A stretch of 64,000 bases of DNA from Flavobacteriaceae bacterium NBU2973 (GCA_026162565.1 JAOEIQ010000002.1:186001-250000), one strand, 5' to 3'; positions 55,982 to 64,000 are shown, counted from the stretch's first letter. Program-made: numbers and translations. Notes: generated by a model not told the origin, from the sequence alone.

Positions 55982-56000
55982 TTTGATTAATGAAATCAAA
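55982..56000. promoter_or_regulatory. Dyad TTTGATT-N5-AATCAAA upstream of the cassette
   Basis: A 7-bp inverted repeat 13 bases upstream of the proposed start of the 251-residue protein. Candidate operator; no matching regulator known. Confidence 0.4.
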
Positions 56001-56085
56001 TCACGTAATTTTATGGCTCGTTGTTAAAAATCCAATTCCGTTTTCGGTTATCCATTCCGATACAACCAAAAACGTCATTAAAATA

Positions 56086-56109
56086 TTGATAACACTATCG
56101 TGTTGTCAA
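56086..56109. promoter_or_regulatory. Dyad TTGATAACAC-TATC-GTGTTGTCAA between the cassette and the HTH gene
   Basis: 10-bp arms with one mismatch in a divergent intergenic region. It lies between the minus-strand cassette and the plus-strand 65-residue HTH gene, so it could be the operator of that small protein. Confidence 0.45.
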
Positions 56110-56191
56110 CATTTTAACAACGCATCATCATCACCATAAAGTAAAACAATGAAGTATGTTTTAAGTATAGATGAAGCATACATAGTGTATT

Positions 56192-56389
56192 ATGAATACG
56201 AAAAGAGCTTGCATATACCCAAAAGATATTCAGCGTATCACAGGACGCAGTGAACGCTATGGACGCAAGTTATTGAATGATATAAAGAACTTCTTTGGAA
56301 AAGAATCTTACCAATTTATTACCATAAAAGAATTTGCCGAATACAGTGGTATTGAAGAAGAAACAGTAAAACAATATATTACTGATTAA
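56192..56389 (+). CDS. Small HTH-like DNA-binding protein
   Basis: 65 residues, MNTKRACIYPKDIQRITGRS to the C-terminus. Two helix-turn-helix-like pairs (IYPKDIQRITGRSERYGRKLL and ITIKEFAEYSGIEEETVKQYI). Similar short proteins occur at flavobacterial element ends. It is the last gene before attR and divergent from the cassette, so it could control it or excision. Confidence 0.7.
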   Translation: MNTKRACIYPKDIQRITGRSERYGRKLLNDIKNFFGKESYQFITIKEFAEYSGIEEETVKQYITD

Positions 56390-56500
56390 TCATAATATTT
56401 GAGCCTTTTTAGCTTGAATTAATGAGGTTAAAAACGTAAATTTGTTTTAGGATTGAAAGTCAAATTTATTTGAATAATATCAAATAAAAATTTTGCAATT

Positions 56501-56509
56501 CGGTTAACA
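56501..56509 (+). promoter_or_regulatory. Candidate integrase arm site near attR
   Basis: CGGTTAACA, identical to the arm near attL (29933), lies 60 bases inside attR. Its presence at both ends of the island suggests an integrase or excisionase binding site. Confidence 0.45.
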
Positions 56510-56568
56510 TAGTTTGTAACAAGTAGTTGAAAACCAATAAATACAAGCGATTGAGAATTCTAATATGT

Positions 56569-56583
56569 TCCTGTCGCGATCAC
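56569..56583 (+). repeat. Right attachment site core (attR)
   Basis: TCCTGTCGCGATCAC, an exact 15-base copy of the tRNA-Arg 3' end. The T-loop side of the tRNA is absent, so this is the displaced 3' end of the original gene. Confidence 0.88.
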
Positions 56584-56960
56584 ATTAAGCCATTTCAACA
56601 TGACGGGCTTTTTTGTTTGAATGAGATTTGAACTTGTTTCATAATCAAAATGAAAACAAAAATGAACAAATTTATGATTTCTAGCTTTTCATTTAGACTA
56701 CGGAACGCTATCATGAAATACAATCGTGTTGCGATCATGAATAAATAGTTCGATACAAAAAACGCCAAGTTTACTTGAGTATTTTTTTGCTTGAGCGATT
56801 TTCAAAGCAATATTGTACCTATAAAAGTTCAAATTTATTTGATTTTAATAATAATTAAAGTTGCTTAATATATTAATACTTGATAGGCAAATTAGCAAAT
56901 GTAAATTTTAGTACTGTAATGTTTATTATATTCTTTAGTAATAACTTAATTTAAGTTTAA

Positions 56961-56986
56961 TAGTGCCAAAACATACAATGGCACTA
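56961..56986. promoter_or_regulatory. Inverted repeat upstream of the second AraC gene
   Basis: TAGTGCCA, 10 bases, TGGCACTA: an 8-bp perfect dyad, about 45 bases before the AraC start. Possible autoregulatory operator. Confidence 0.5.
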
Positions 56987-57029
56987 ATAACAATTAAGAA
57001 AAAGGTAGTTTTGCTTTTTATTGGTGCAT

Positions 57030-58145
57030 ATGAATTTAGATATTATTGATATTATTTTACTATTGGGAATAAGCCAAGGAATTTTCTTGTCTATTTCTAT
57101 TAAACTAATTAATAATAAGAACAAAGACGCTAACAATTGCTTATCATTATTATTGTTAATTGCTACAATCATGTTGTTCTGTAGATTTGCTGCTTTCAGG
57201 ATTTCGCAAGAATGGGTTTGGCGTTTTGGTATTTTAATTGACACCTCAATATTTGTATTTGGTCCACTAATATATATGTATTCAAAAAGGTTAGTAATTA
57301 ATACTAAAGAACCTTATAAATTAGATTGGTATCATTTTATAATGCCTTCAGCTCATTTAGTATATTACTTTTGGACGCTATCTTTTTCTTTAAAAGATTT
57401 CAATACTATGTATTTTTCTGGTAAGCTAAATTGGGGTTTTTTTTTAGTACAAGCTTTCGGTATAATCTCGCTAACGTTTTATTGGTTTAAAACATTTTTT
57501 ATTGTAAAACAGTATAAAAATCAAGAAGCTAAAGAACTGTCATTTATCCAAACAGTCTATAATTATTTAAGAGTATTATTAATAACATATGGTATTTGCA
57601 TAGCTGCTTGGTTTGTTAGTTTTATCAGTGCAAATTTCTTCGGTAGAATATTGAATTTTATTAGTTACGACATTTTATGGATATCGATACCCATTTTCAT
57701 ATATGCCATAGGGTACTATAGTCTTAAGCAGCCGGAGATTTTCAGAATTACCCCAGCTATTGAAAAAGAATCTGATTCCAATCGTTTAAAACCAGAACAA
57801 ATTCGAAAACTTCAAAAAAGCCTAAATTACTTGATGAATGAAGAAAAAGTTTATACAAATCAAGACTTAACTCTAAAATATTTAGCGTCAAGATTAGACT
57901 CCTCAATCAATGATCTGTCTTGGTTACTAAATCAGGTTTATCATGAAACATTTCGAGATTATATCAATAGATATAGAGTTGATGCATTTTTAGAGAGAGT
58001 AAAGCAAAATAAACATAAATCACATACAATATTAAGTTTGGCATTTGATGTAGGATTTAATTCAAAATCTACATTTAATAGAGTTTTTAAATCAAGGATT
58101 GGAAAAACACCAAAGGAGTATTTAAAAAATAAAAAAGTAGCTTAA
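57030..58145 (+). CDS. Membrane-anchored AraC-family transcriptional regulator
   Basis: 371 residues from the ATG at 57030. The TTG 3 codons upstream is not needed. N-terminal membrane helices (residues about 5-230) and a C-terminal AraC domain (LTLKYLASRLDSSINDLSWLL, SLAFDVGFNSKSTFNRVFKSR). Same architecture as the island gene at 36215 but only distantly similar. It precedes a run of exported-protein genes and probably controls some of them. Confidence 0.88.
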   Translation: MNLDIIDIILLLGISQGIFLSISIKLINNKNKDANNCLSLLLLIATIMLFCRFAAFRISQEWVWRFGILIDTSIFVFGPLIYMYSKRLVINTKEPYKLDWYHFIMPSAHLVYYFWTLSFSLKDFNTMYFSGKLNWGFFLVQAFGIISLTFYWFKTFFIVKQYKNQEAKELSFIQTVYNYLRVLLITYGICIAAWFVSFISANFFGRILNFISYDILWISIPIFIYAIGYYSLKQPEIFRITPAIEKESDSNRLKPEQIRKLQKSLNYLMNEEKVYTNQDLTLKYLASRLDSSINDLSWLLNQVYHETFRDYINRYRVDAFLERVKQNKHKSHTILSLAFDVGFNSKSTFNRVFKSRIGKTPKEYLKNKKVA

Positions 58146-58223
58146 AGTTGGTATCATTGTAAACAATGGGGCGACTGCAATGGGTATTGAGGGTAGTTTA
58201 GCAAGAAAATTAAATCTTGTATT

Positions 58224-59342
58224 ATGTATAAAAAAATTACACTTTTTGCTTTTCTATTTTTCATTGCAGTATCATTTTCACAAACAGTCTCAACTGTTAC
58301 AGATGGTAACTTTTATGACGGTATTGGACAAGACTCACACGGGAATATTTATTGTTCTGATTTCTTTGGAGATTCTGTATATAAATATGATACCAATGGA
58401 AATGTAACAACATTTAAAAATGGATTTACCAACCCGAATGGGGTTGATGTTAACGAACAAGACGAAATATTTATTTGTGAAAATGGAGCAAGTACCATTC
58501 ATAAATACGATACTAATGGCTCATTAATAACATCTTACACATCTGGTGTTAATGGCCCAACAGGTATAAGAACAATAACAGGTACAACTAATATGTTATT
58601 TGTAGAGTATGGAAATAATACATTAAAGCGTTTAGAGCAAGACGGTACGGTTACTACATTATTTTCTGGATTTCCTTTAAATGGTCCTTCAGGAATAGCA
58701 TTTATAAATGGTGAAACGTACATATCTAATTTTAACGATAGGAAAATCATGCGATTTGAAAACAATATGATGATAATGATAACCCAACTTCCAGCAGATG
58801 GACCAAATAATAATTTTCTTGGCTTTTTATCTGCATCGAATAGTCAATTATTTGCTACACAATGGGGAGCTCATAAAATTTATTCAATAGACCCAACAAC
58901 AGGAAATACAAGTGTATATGCAGGCTCAACAAATGGTATTACAGATGGTGATATTTCAGTAGCACAGTTTAGCTTCCCAAACGGTATATATGCTGATGTA
59001 GAAAACAATATACTATATGTTTCAGAAGCTGGTACAAATAACTTGCGTATTATCGAAAATGCCGCACTTTCGATTGATAGATTCAATTCTAATTTAATTG
59101 ATTTAAAACTTATAACAAATAATCAAAACGATACGCTTAAAATAACTGCAAACCTAAATTCTAATAAAAATATTTCTATAAAATTATTTGAAATTACCGG
59201 AAAAGAAGTGTTAAAAAGAAACTATACAAATACCAATACCTCGTTTAATGAAACAATCGGTATTGAAAATTTGAGCTCTGGTATTTACGTACTTTTATTC
59301 TCTCAAGAAGGACAAATAATAAGTAGGAAAATCATCATTTAA
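58224..59342 (+). CDS. Secreted NHL/SMP-30-type beta-propeller with T9SS sorting domain
   Basis: 372 residues with a signal peptide ending SFSQ. Five to six NHL-like repeats (GNFYDGIGQDSHGNIYCSD, GFTNPNGVDVNEQDEIFI, SFPNGIYADVENNILYVSE). The C-terminus (ISIKLFEITGKEVLKRNY to LLFSQEGQIISRKIII) is a type A T9SS sorting signal, so the protein is exported to the surface. Six-bladed propellers of this kind bind ligands or have lactonase-type activity. The LRR gene follows by 11 bases. Confidence 0.88.
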   Translation: MYKKITLFAFLFFIAVSFSQTVSTVTDGNFYDGIGQDSHGNIYCSDFFGDSVYKYDTNGNVTTFKNGFTNPNGVDVNEQDEIFICENGASTIHKYDTNGSLITSYTSGVNGPTGIRTITGTTNMLFVEYGNNTLKRLEQDGTVTTLFSGFPLNGPSGIAFINGETYISNFNDRKIMRFENNMMIMITQLPADGPNNNFLGFLSASNSQLFATQWGAHKIYSIDPTTGNTSVYAGSTNGITDGDISVAQFSFPNGIYADVENNILYVSEAGTNNLRIIENAALSIDRFNSNLIDLKLITNNQNDTLKITANLNSNKNISIKLFEITGKEVLKRNYTNTNTSFNETIGIENLSSGIYVLLFSQEGQIISRKIII

Positions 59343-59352
59343 ACTGTAAGAA

Positions 59353-60546
59353 ATGAAAACTCAAAAAACATATTTTATTATACTTTTTCTAGTAATTGCT
59401 AGCTTATGCTTCGCTCAAAATGAAAGTAAATCAATCAACATTCCTGATTTTTATTTGGAAAATGCAATAAGAAGCTATTTAGACAAACCTACAGGTAAAA
59501 TAACACAAGCAGATTTGTCATCACTTGAGCGCTTGGTAGCTGTTGGAAGAAACATAACCAATTTACAAGGACTTGAACATGCTAAAAATCTTACATATTT
59601 AAGATTAGATAACAACAAAATAGTAAATCTAAATCCAATTAGTCAACTTATAAAGCTGGAGGTTTTAAGTGTAAGCGGTAATGAGATTGTAGACGTTTCA
59701 GCAATTAGCAATCTTATCAATGTAAAATCACTGTATATAGATAGAAATAAAATTTCAAGTATAAATAGCCTTTCCACTTTAGTAAATATTAAAAATTTTA
59801 TAGGAGATTTTAATCAAATCACAAATATTAATGCTATTAAAAATTGGAAGAATTTAACGCATTTTAATATGGCTTTCAATCAACTTAATGATTTATCGCC
59901 ATTTAAAGAACTTTCAAAACTAAAAGGCATTTGGATTATAGAGAACAAAGTAAGTGATCTTACACCAATTGCTCATCTTATTGACCTTGAAATGCTAATT
60001 CTTGAAAAAAATCCTGTTAGCAGTATTGAACCAATAATAAGTCTCAAAAAATTAGTGCAGCTTAATTTAATGGAAACTAAAGTTAAAGACTTTGGTACAT
60101 TATCTAAACTACCCAATGTCGGTGTATTGGTATTAAGAAATAACAAAATCAACAACATTAACTTTTTAAAAGATATGCAAACTATAGAATGGCTGGATAT
60201 TAGGGATAATGATATAGATGATATTTCGGTTTTAAATACATTACCAAACATCAAAAAGTTATTTATCTCAAATAACAAAATAAAATCTATCCTACCGCTT
60301 TCTAAAATAGATGGATTACGATGGGTTGCTATGGAAAATAATGAAATAGACACTTTATGGCCTATTTACAATATGGCTAGCCTTACTGATATAATGGTTT
60401 ATGGTAATAATTTTGACAGTAATAACAAACAGTCTAAATTGAATAAAACAATTGTTGATAAATTTAGAAATGAAGGTAAAAACATCAACACAAATACTGT
60501 AGAAATCGGTTCAATTTATCAATTATATCCAAGTAGAAAATACTAA
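59353..60546 (+). CDS. Exported leucine-rich-repeat protein
   Basis: 397 residues with signal peptide ending CFAQ. About twelve 20-22-residue LRRs of the internalin type (NLTYLRLDNNKIVNLNPISQ, LEVLSVSGNEIVDVSAISN). No sorting domain, anchor or enzymatic part is present, so it is probably periplasmic or a binding module for the adjacent secreted proteins. Confidence 0.9.
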   Translation: MKTQKTYFIILFLVIASLCFAQNESKSINIPDFYLENAIRSYLDKPTGKITQADLSSLERLVAVGRNITNLQGLEHAKNLTYLRLDNNKIVNLNPISQLIKLEVLSVSGNEIVDVSAISNLINVKSLYIDRNKISSINSLSTLVNIKNFIGDFNQITNINAIKNWKNLTHFNMAFNQLNDLSPFKELSKLKGIWIIENKVSDLTPIAHLIDLEMLILEKNPVSSIEPIISLKKLVQLNLMETKVKDFGTLSKLPNVGVLVLRNNKINNINFLKDMQTIEWLDIRDNDIDDISVLNTLPNIKKLFISNNKIKSILPLSKIDGLRWVAMENNEIDTLWPIYNMASLTDIMVYGNNFDSNNKQSKLNKTIVDKFRNEGKNINTNTVEIGSIYQLYPSRKY

Positions 60547-60634
60547 TCAATACCTCTATATTGTAATAAATGAAGTAATTAAAATTATAAACAAAACACG
60601 CACTTAAATAATTAATTCCTCAAAATAAAATTAA

Positions 60635-61774
60635 ATGAAACAGTTAAATAATCATTTTAAAATAGTAATAGTTTTAATCTTTCTAATGTGCCAAACAGCT
60701 TACAGTTGCACTGTAGTAAGTGTAATCGATAAATATGGACAAGTATGGAATCTTAACAACGAAGATGGTCCCTATGGTGTCGCAAATTTTTTAAATGTGT
60801 TCCCGAAAACGCAAAATATAAAATATGGCTATTATACGCTATCGTATTTTTCACCGGAATTAGGCAAAGGTGGAGGTATACAAGGAGGTATGAATGAAGC
60901 AGGACTAACGTTTGACTTTAATGCAATAGATGCAGTAAAAGGTTTTGACCCTTTAACAAAAAAAGCCTTTCCAGAGGGTGATAACGCCATACTACCTCAT
61001 ATTTTAGCGAATATGAGTACTGTAGATCAAGTGGTGGAATTCTTTTCTAAATATTGGTTTCAAAATGGTTTCACAGGTGCTCAAATGCATGTTGCGGATA
61101 AGCACGGTACTTTTGCAATGATTAGTCCTTCAGGAATAAAAGTCCAAACAAAAGGACAACCCTTAATTTCTACTAATTTTGATATCTGTGGCAACGAAAG
61201 TGGTGCTTCTTGTTGGAGATATCCTATTGCAGAATCAACATTGAAAAATGACGAAATTAATCTTTTAACTTTGATGGATATTGCCTTGGAAACAAGACAA
61301 AAAAATGGGTCTACCATGTACACCAATATTCAAAATCTATCAACTGGCTATATTTGGCTATTTTCTAAACACGACCCAAATGTTGTTGTGAATACAAATA
61401 TTAATGATTTACTTAATAAGGGACAAAAATCATACACATTTAGTGATTTAGAGTCCATAACTAATTCACGACCTAAACGCATTTGGGAAAAACCAATACC
61501 TATTTCCATATCAGATCAGATTAAAAACAAATATACAGGAACTTACAATAACTGGTTTGCCGGTGATGTTGTTGTAAAGAGCGTGAAAGAGGGACTAGAA
61601 ATTTTATTCGCAGATGGTAATAAGGCAGTCTTTCAACCAATTGCGGAAAATAAGTATGCGCTATTAGATGCTGATGTGCAAATTGAATTTTTGTTTGATA
61701 AGAAATCTAATCAAATGGCATTATACTTATACGAAAATGGATATTGGTCTTTTAAAGCTTGGATAAAGAAATAG
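60635..61774 (+). CDS. Linear amide C-N hydrolase, choloylglycine hydrolase family (Ntn)
   Basis: 379 residues with a signal peptide ending TAYS. The next residue, C25, becomes the N-terminal nucleophile of an Ntn hydrolase. NLNNEDGPYGVANFL and GGGIQGGMNEAGLTFDFN resemble the substrate-loop and oxyanion segments. Relatives cleave bile salts, penicillin V or N-acyl amides. The exported form suggests acyl-homoserine-lactone or peptide amide substrates. The C-terminal 90 residues add a domain not usual in the family. Confidence 0.82.
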   Translation: MKQLNNHFKIVIVLIFLMCQTAYSCTVVSVIDKYGQVWNLNNEDGPYGVANFLNVFPKTQNIKYGYYTLSYFSPELGKGGGIQGGMNEAGLTFDFNAIDAVKGFDPLTKKAFPEGDNAILPHILANMSTVDQVVEFFSKYWFQNGFTGAQMHVADKHGTFAMISPSGIKVQTKGQPLISTNFDICGNESGASCWRYPIAESTLKNDEINLLTLMDIALETRQKNGSTMYTNIQNLSTGYIWLFSKHDPNVVVNTNINDLLNKGQKSYTFSDLESITNSRPKRIWEKPIPISISDQIKNKYTGTYNNWFAGDVVVKSVKEGLEILFADGNKAVFQPIAENKYALLDADVQIEFLFDKKSNQMALYLYENGYWSFKAWIKK

Positions 61775-61789
61775 CATTGTAAATAATTT

Positions 61790-62917
61790 ATGATTAAAGA
61801 AAGTATGAGAAAATATCGATTATACTTTATTATTTGCTTTTGTACAATTTTTACATCTTGTAAAAATGACATTGCATCTAAAAATAAAGAGCAATTATTT
61901 ACGCTTCAAGGAGAAATAACAGGAGTAAAAGATAGTGTTCTATTCTTGCTAAAAAACATAAAATCGAATACTACGGTAGATAGTGCTTATGTATTAAATG
62001 GAAGGATATCATTAGAAACCAAATTAGATTCCAAATTTCCAGAAGATTTACTGCTTATTTCTCTTTTTCCTGAAGTAAAGTATACAAAACTTCTTGTTAA
62101 AAATGAAGCTGTAACATTTAAAGCTGATATTAAAGATTTTCCTTGGAACATAGATGTTATTGGCTCAAAGCATCAAGATAATGCAGAAAAATTCAACAGA
62201 ATAATGCATCAAAGGCAAACATTAAACAGTGAGTTAATCTCCAAATATGATTCTAATAAAGAGCTGTTAGCAGAAAAAACAAAATCCTTATCAGATTCAC
62301 TTGACAATGAAATGGTTAAACTAATAAAAGAGAACTTTAATGGTTATGCTGCACTAATTAATTTTAAACACTACAAGAAGAGGTTTTCAAATGAAGAATT
62401 GGTTGAACTTTATAGTAGTTTGAATAATGATTTGAAACAGACCAAGTACGGAAAAGCTGTAAAGTTGCAAAGTGAGTTTCCTAATCCAAAAGTTGGTGAT
62501 AATTACTATGATTACAAAGCAGTTAATCAAAATGGAGATACAATATCACTTTCAAATATCAATAATAAATATATACTAATACATTTCTCCTCTCTAGCCT
62601 GCTACGGAAGCCAGTTATCATTGCCAGACCTAAAAGATATTTATAAATCTCACAAAGGCAATTTAGAAATTGTTTCAATATCTACAGATGTTAACAAAGA
62701 ACAGTGGCAAAATCATGTTAAAAGAGATTCTATTCCTTGGCAATATTTATGGGATGGAAAAGGAGATTACAGTGATGCTTTTATTAAGTACAGATGTACA
62801 GGAACACCAGACTATGTTTTGCTGTCTCCAGAAAAAATAATATTAGAAAAGTGGTGGGGTTATGGGAAAGGAATTTTTGATGAAAGAGTTGTAACTCATT
62901 TAAATTCGAGTCAATAA
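61790..62917 (+). CDS. TlpA-like lipoprotein with degenerate CxxS active site
   Basis: 375 residues. Lipobox FTSC at C24. N-terminal DUF4369-like domain (about 35-130), then a helical linker and a thioredoxin fold. The active site reads CYGS (271-274), replacing the second Cys by Ser, while the fold and the cis-Pro loop (GTPDYV) are intact. It may act as an isomerase or a mixed-disulfide trap. It follows the Ntn hydrolase by 15 bases. Confidence 0.85.
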   Translation: MIKESMRKYRLYFIICFCTIFTSCKNDIASKNKEQLFTLQGEITGVKDSVLFLLKNIKSNTTVDSAYVLNGRISLETKLDSKFPEDLLLISLFPEVKYTKLLVKNEAVTFKADIKDFPWNIDVIGSKHQDNAEKFNRIMHQRQTLNSELISKYDSNKELLAEKTKSLSDSLDNEMVKLIKENFNGYAALINFKHYKKRFSNEELVELYSSLNNDLKQTKYGKAVKLQSEFPNPKVGDNYYDYKAVNQNGDTISLSNINNKYILIHFSSLACYGSQLSLPDLKDIYKSHKGNLEIVSISTDVNKEQWQNHVKRDSIPWQYLWDGKGDYSDAFIKYRCTGTPDYVLLSPEKIILEKWWGYGKGIFDERVVTHLNSSQ

Positions 62918-62946
62918 TACTAATTTTTAGGCTCAAATTAGACTAA

Positions 62947-64000
62947 TTACTTTTTAGCACAAGAAATTACATATCTCTTATCAAGCCAATTAGTAGTAAA
63001 AAATAAATAGACATCTCCACCATCCATAATTTTAAACTTTTTTTTGATTTGATCGACACTTTCAGGGAAGTTTCTTGTTGAAATATTGGCCTTCGTCAAT
63101 TTTAATGATTTGATAATTTTCTTGTTATAAGGTAATACCTGAATAATTTTAAAAGTTCTTCCAGGAAAATTCTCTATTAAATTTTTACTTGTATATAAGT
63201 GTGTATGCTTATGTAATTTGAATACATTATATCTTTTGGCTATAGATTTAAATGCACCAGATTTTAAAATTGAGGAGTTAGGTTCATACAAATAATCAAG
63301 CGGTTCATTATAGTCTACTTCAACTTGAGATTCAGTTAAAAGATCAAATGAGAAACTCTCAATACCGTCACTTTTTATGTTGATTGTTTCGATATTTACA
63401 GTATCGGTAAAATTATTCTCCAAAATCCAGAGTAATTCTTTTACTTCATTATTTACAGAAACTACATGAACTTTCTTTACACTTTTTAATTCTTTAAGAC
63501 CAATAGAAATATCTAATAAAGGAGACGTTTTTATCATAATGTTATTAGAATAATCAAATAACATTTCTAAATGATCTGGAACATTAGGAAGACAATCTTT
63601 TAAAAAAAATACTTTTCCTTTACTGTCATGTCGCCTAGATGGATCTATAAAAATCCAATCGAATTTTTTTGAGGTACTTTTTAAATATGCTAATCCATCT
63701 CCTGTAAAACAAGTAACGTTTGTAATATGTAATTGCTTGTAGTTATGATTTACAATTTCTGAAAGCTTACTATTTAAGTCACAGTGAATACCCTTTTTAA
63801 ATTGTTTAGAAAAGTAATACGAATCAATACCAAAACCTCCTGTTATATCTATAACAGACTCACCAGATAATAATGACGCTTTGTATTTAGCAGTTTCTTC
63901 AGACGAGGTTTGCTCAATATTCAGCTTATTTGGATAATAAATATTTGGAGCAGAAAACCAAGTTGGTAATTTTTTTTGGCACTTTTTTTTTGCTTCAATT
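62947..64000 (-). CDS. Class I SAM-dependent methyltransferase with THUMP-like C-terminal domain (5' end outside)
   Basis: The reading frame stays open from 62947 to the right edge (at least 351 residues). The internal Met at 63564 is not the start, since the motifs lie upstream. DITGGFGIDSYYFS with HCDLN is the SAM-binding loop and DWIFIDPSRRHDSKG is the DPxR-type motif of the THUMP-like methyltransferases. A C-terminal THUMP-like domain follows. RNA base methylation is the expected function. Its start is beyond the window. Confidence 0.88.
   Translation of the reverse strand, partial: IEAKKKCQKKLPTWFSAPNIYYPNKLNIEQTSSEETAKYKASLLSGESVIDITGGFGIDSYYFSKQFKKGIHCDLNSKLSEIVNHNYKQLHITNVTCFTGDGLAYLKSTSKKFDWIFIDPSRRHDSKGKVFFLKDCLPNVPDHLEMLFDYSNNIMIKTSPLLDISIGLKELKSVKKVHVVSVNNEVKELLWILENNFTDTVNIETINIKSDGIESFSFDLLTESQVEVDYNEPLDYLYEPNSSILKSGAFKSIAKRYNVFKLHKHTHLYTSKNLIENFPGRTFKIIQVLPYNKKIIKSLKLTKANISTRNFPESVDQIKKKFKIMDGGDVYLFFTTNWLDKRYVISCAKK

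Larger units (their letters stand above)
29804..56583. mobile_element. Composite genomic island integrated in tRNA-Arg
   Basis: About 26.8 kb between direct repeats of the tRNA-Arg 3' end. It carries an intact integrase at the left end, a second integrase remnant at 42095-42289, RteC and excisionase-like regulators, a replication-initiator-like protein and a DnaC-like ATPase. Accessory cargo fills the rest. No relaxase, coupling protein, conjugation or virion gene can be seen. It could be a decayed conjugative element, a mobilizable island dependent on another element, or a satellite. It appears to have been assembled in at least two steps. Confidence 0.85.
56390..57029. other. Right end of the island and flanking non-coding DNA
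   Basis: 640 bases with no gene. It contains CGGTTAACA (56501-56509), attR (56569-56583), a weak hairpin AAGCC / GGCTT with a T-run (56586-56610), a degenerate second copy of the tRNA-Arg end (56721-56739), and the inverted repeat TAGTGCCA-N10-TGGCACTA (56961-56986) ahead of the AraC gene. Confidence 0.75.

Noticed and set aside
58180-58407. 75-residue ORF overlapping the NHL gene start
   Set aside because: It is out of frame with the signal peptide and propeller and has no features of its own.
62947-63564. A complete 205-residue gene starting at 63564
   Set aside because: The frame stays open upstream and contains the methyltransferase motifs DITGGFGID and FIDPSRR, so the Met is internal and the gene runs off the edge.
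1-64000. CRISPR arrays, rRNA genes, IS elements with terminal repeats
   Set aside because: No regularly spaced repeat array, rRNA-like stretch or transposase gene was found; the only recombinases are the integrase and its remnant.

Overview
The window is AT-rich, circular-type bacterial chromosome from a member of the Flavobacteriaceae (Bacteroidota). The evidence is consistent: promoters with the Bacteroidota -7 box TAnnTTTG, T9SS C-terminal sorting domains, many SusD-less lipoproteins with TlpA/DUF4369 architecture, an RteC-type regulator, and core proteins (ThrA, GyrA, ClpC, HutH) of flavobacterial type. I cannot name the genus from sequence alone.

Left core region (1-29.8 kb). After the 3' end of a probable isocitrate dehydrogenase gene come thrC-thrB-thrA on the minus strand (a tightly packed threonine operon, 1-base gaps), nnr (NAD(P)HX repair), a TlpA-like lipoprotein, hutH, and a 2,618-residue secreted HYR-like repeat protein with a T9SS tail. 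Then clpC and gyrA diverge from a shared intergenic region, followed by a TPR protein, an NlpC/P60 peptidase and thiolase pair, and a PgpH-like 7TM-HD phosphodiesterase. The segment ends in tRNA-Ser(GCT), tRNA-Pro(TGG) and tRNA-Arg(TCT).

Genomic island (29,804-56,583, about 26.8 kb). The last 15 bases of tRNA-Arg recur at 56,569-56,583, and a CTnDOT-like tyrosine recombinase sits beside the tRNA, so this is an element integrated at the tRNA 3' end. Candidate arm sites (CGGTTAACA) lie just inside both ends. The left part (31-42 kb) is cargo: a HEAT-repeat alkylation-repair-like protein, a TPR-LytTR regulator that shares a promoter motif with the operon downstream of it, an AhpD-like protein, an AraC regulator, two serine hydrolases, thioredoxin-like and CPBP membrane proteins. 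At 42.1 kb there is a 65-codon remnant of a second, closely related integrase, so the island is composite. The right part (42.3-56.6 kb) holds DUF2975/HTH, ankyrin, VOC and acyltransferase genes, then an RteC / excisionase / replication-initiator-like / DnaC-like ATPase module, a 946-residue PIN-domain protein, a ComEC-like metallo-beta-lactamase-fold protein, and a minus-strand cassette (261-residue protein, DUF5675, two small membrane proteins, YegP-like) that resembles a lysis module in layout. No relaxase, coupling protein, conjugation or virion gene is visible.

Right flank (56.6-64 kb). A membrane-anchored AraC regulator precedes a run of exported proteins: an NHL-repeat T9SS protein, an LRR protein, a choloylglycine-hydrolase-type Ntn hydrolase and a TlpA-like lipoprotein that lacks the resolving cysteine. 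A THUMP-like class I methyltransferase runs off the right edge.

The most promising material for new biology is: the PIN-TPR protein and MBL protein of the island, the lysis-like cassette, the paired palindromes between rteC and the excisionase gene, the tRNA anticodon-arm-like repeats near 48.4 kb, the structured inverted repeat at 52.2 kb, the promoter motif shared by the LytTR regulator and its neighbour operon, and the fixed-point domain insertions inside the giant HYR protein.
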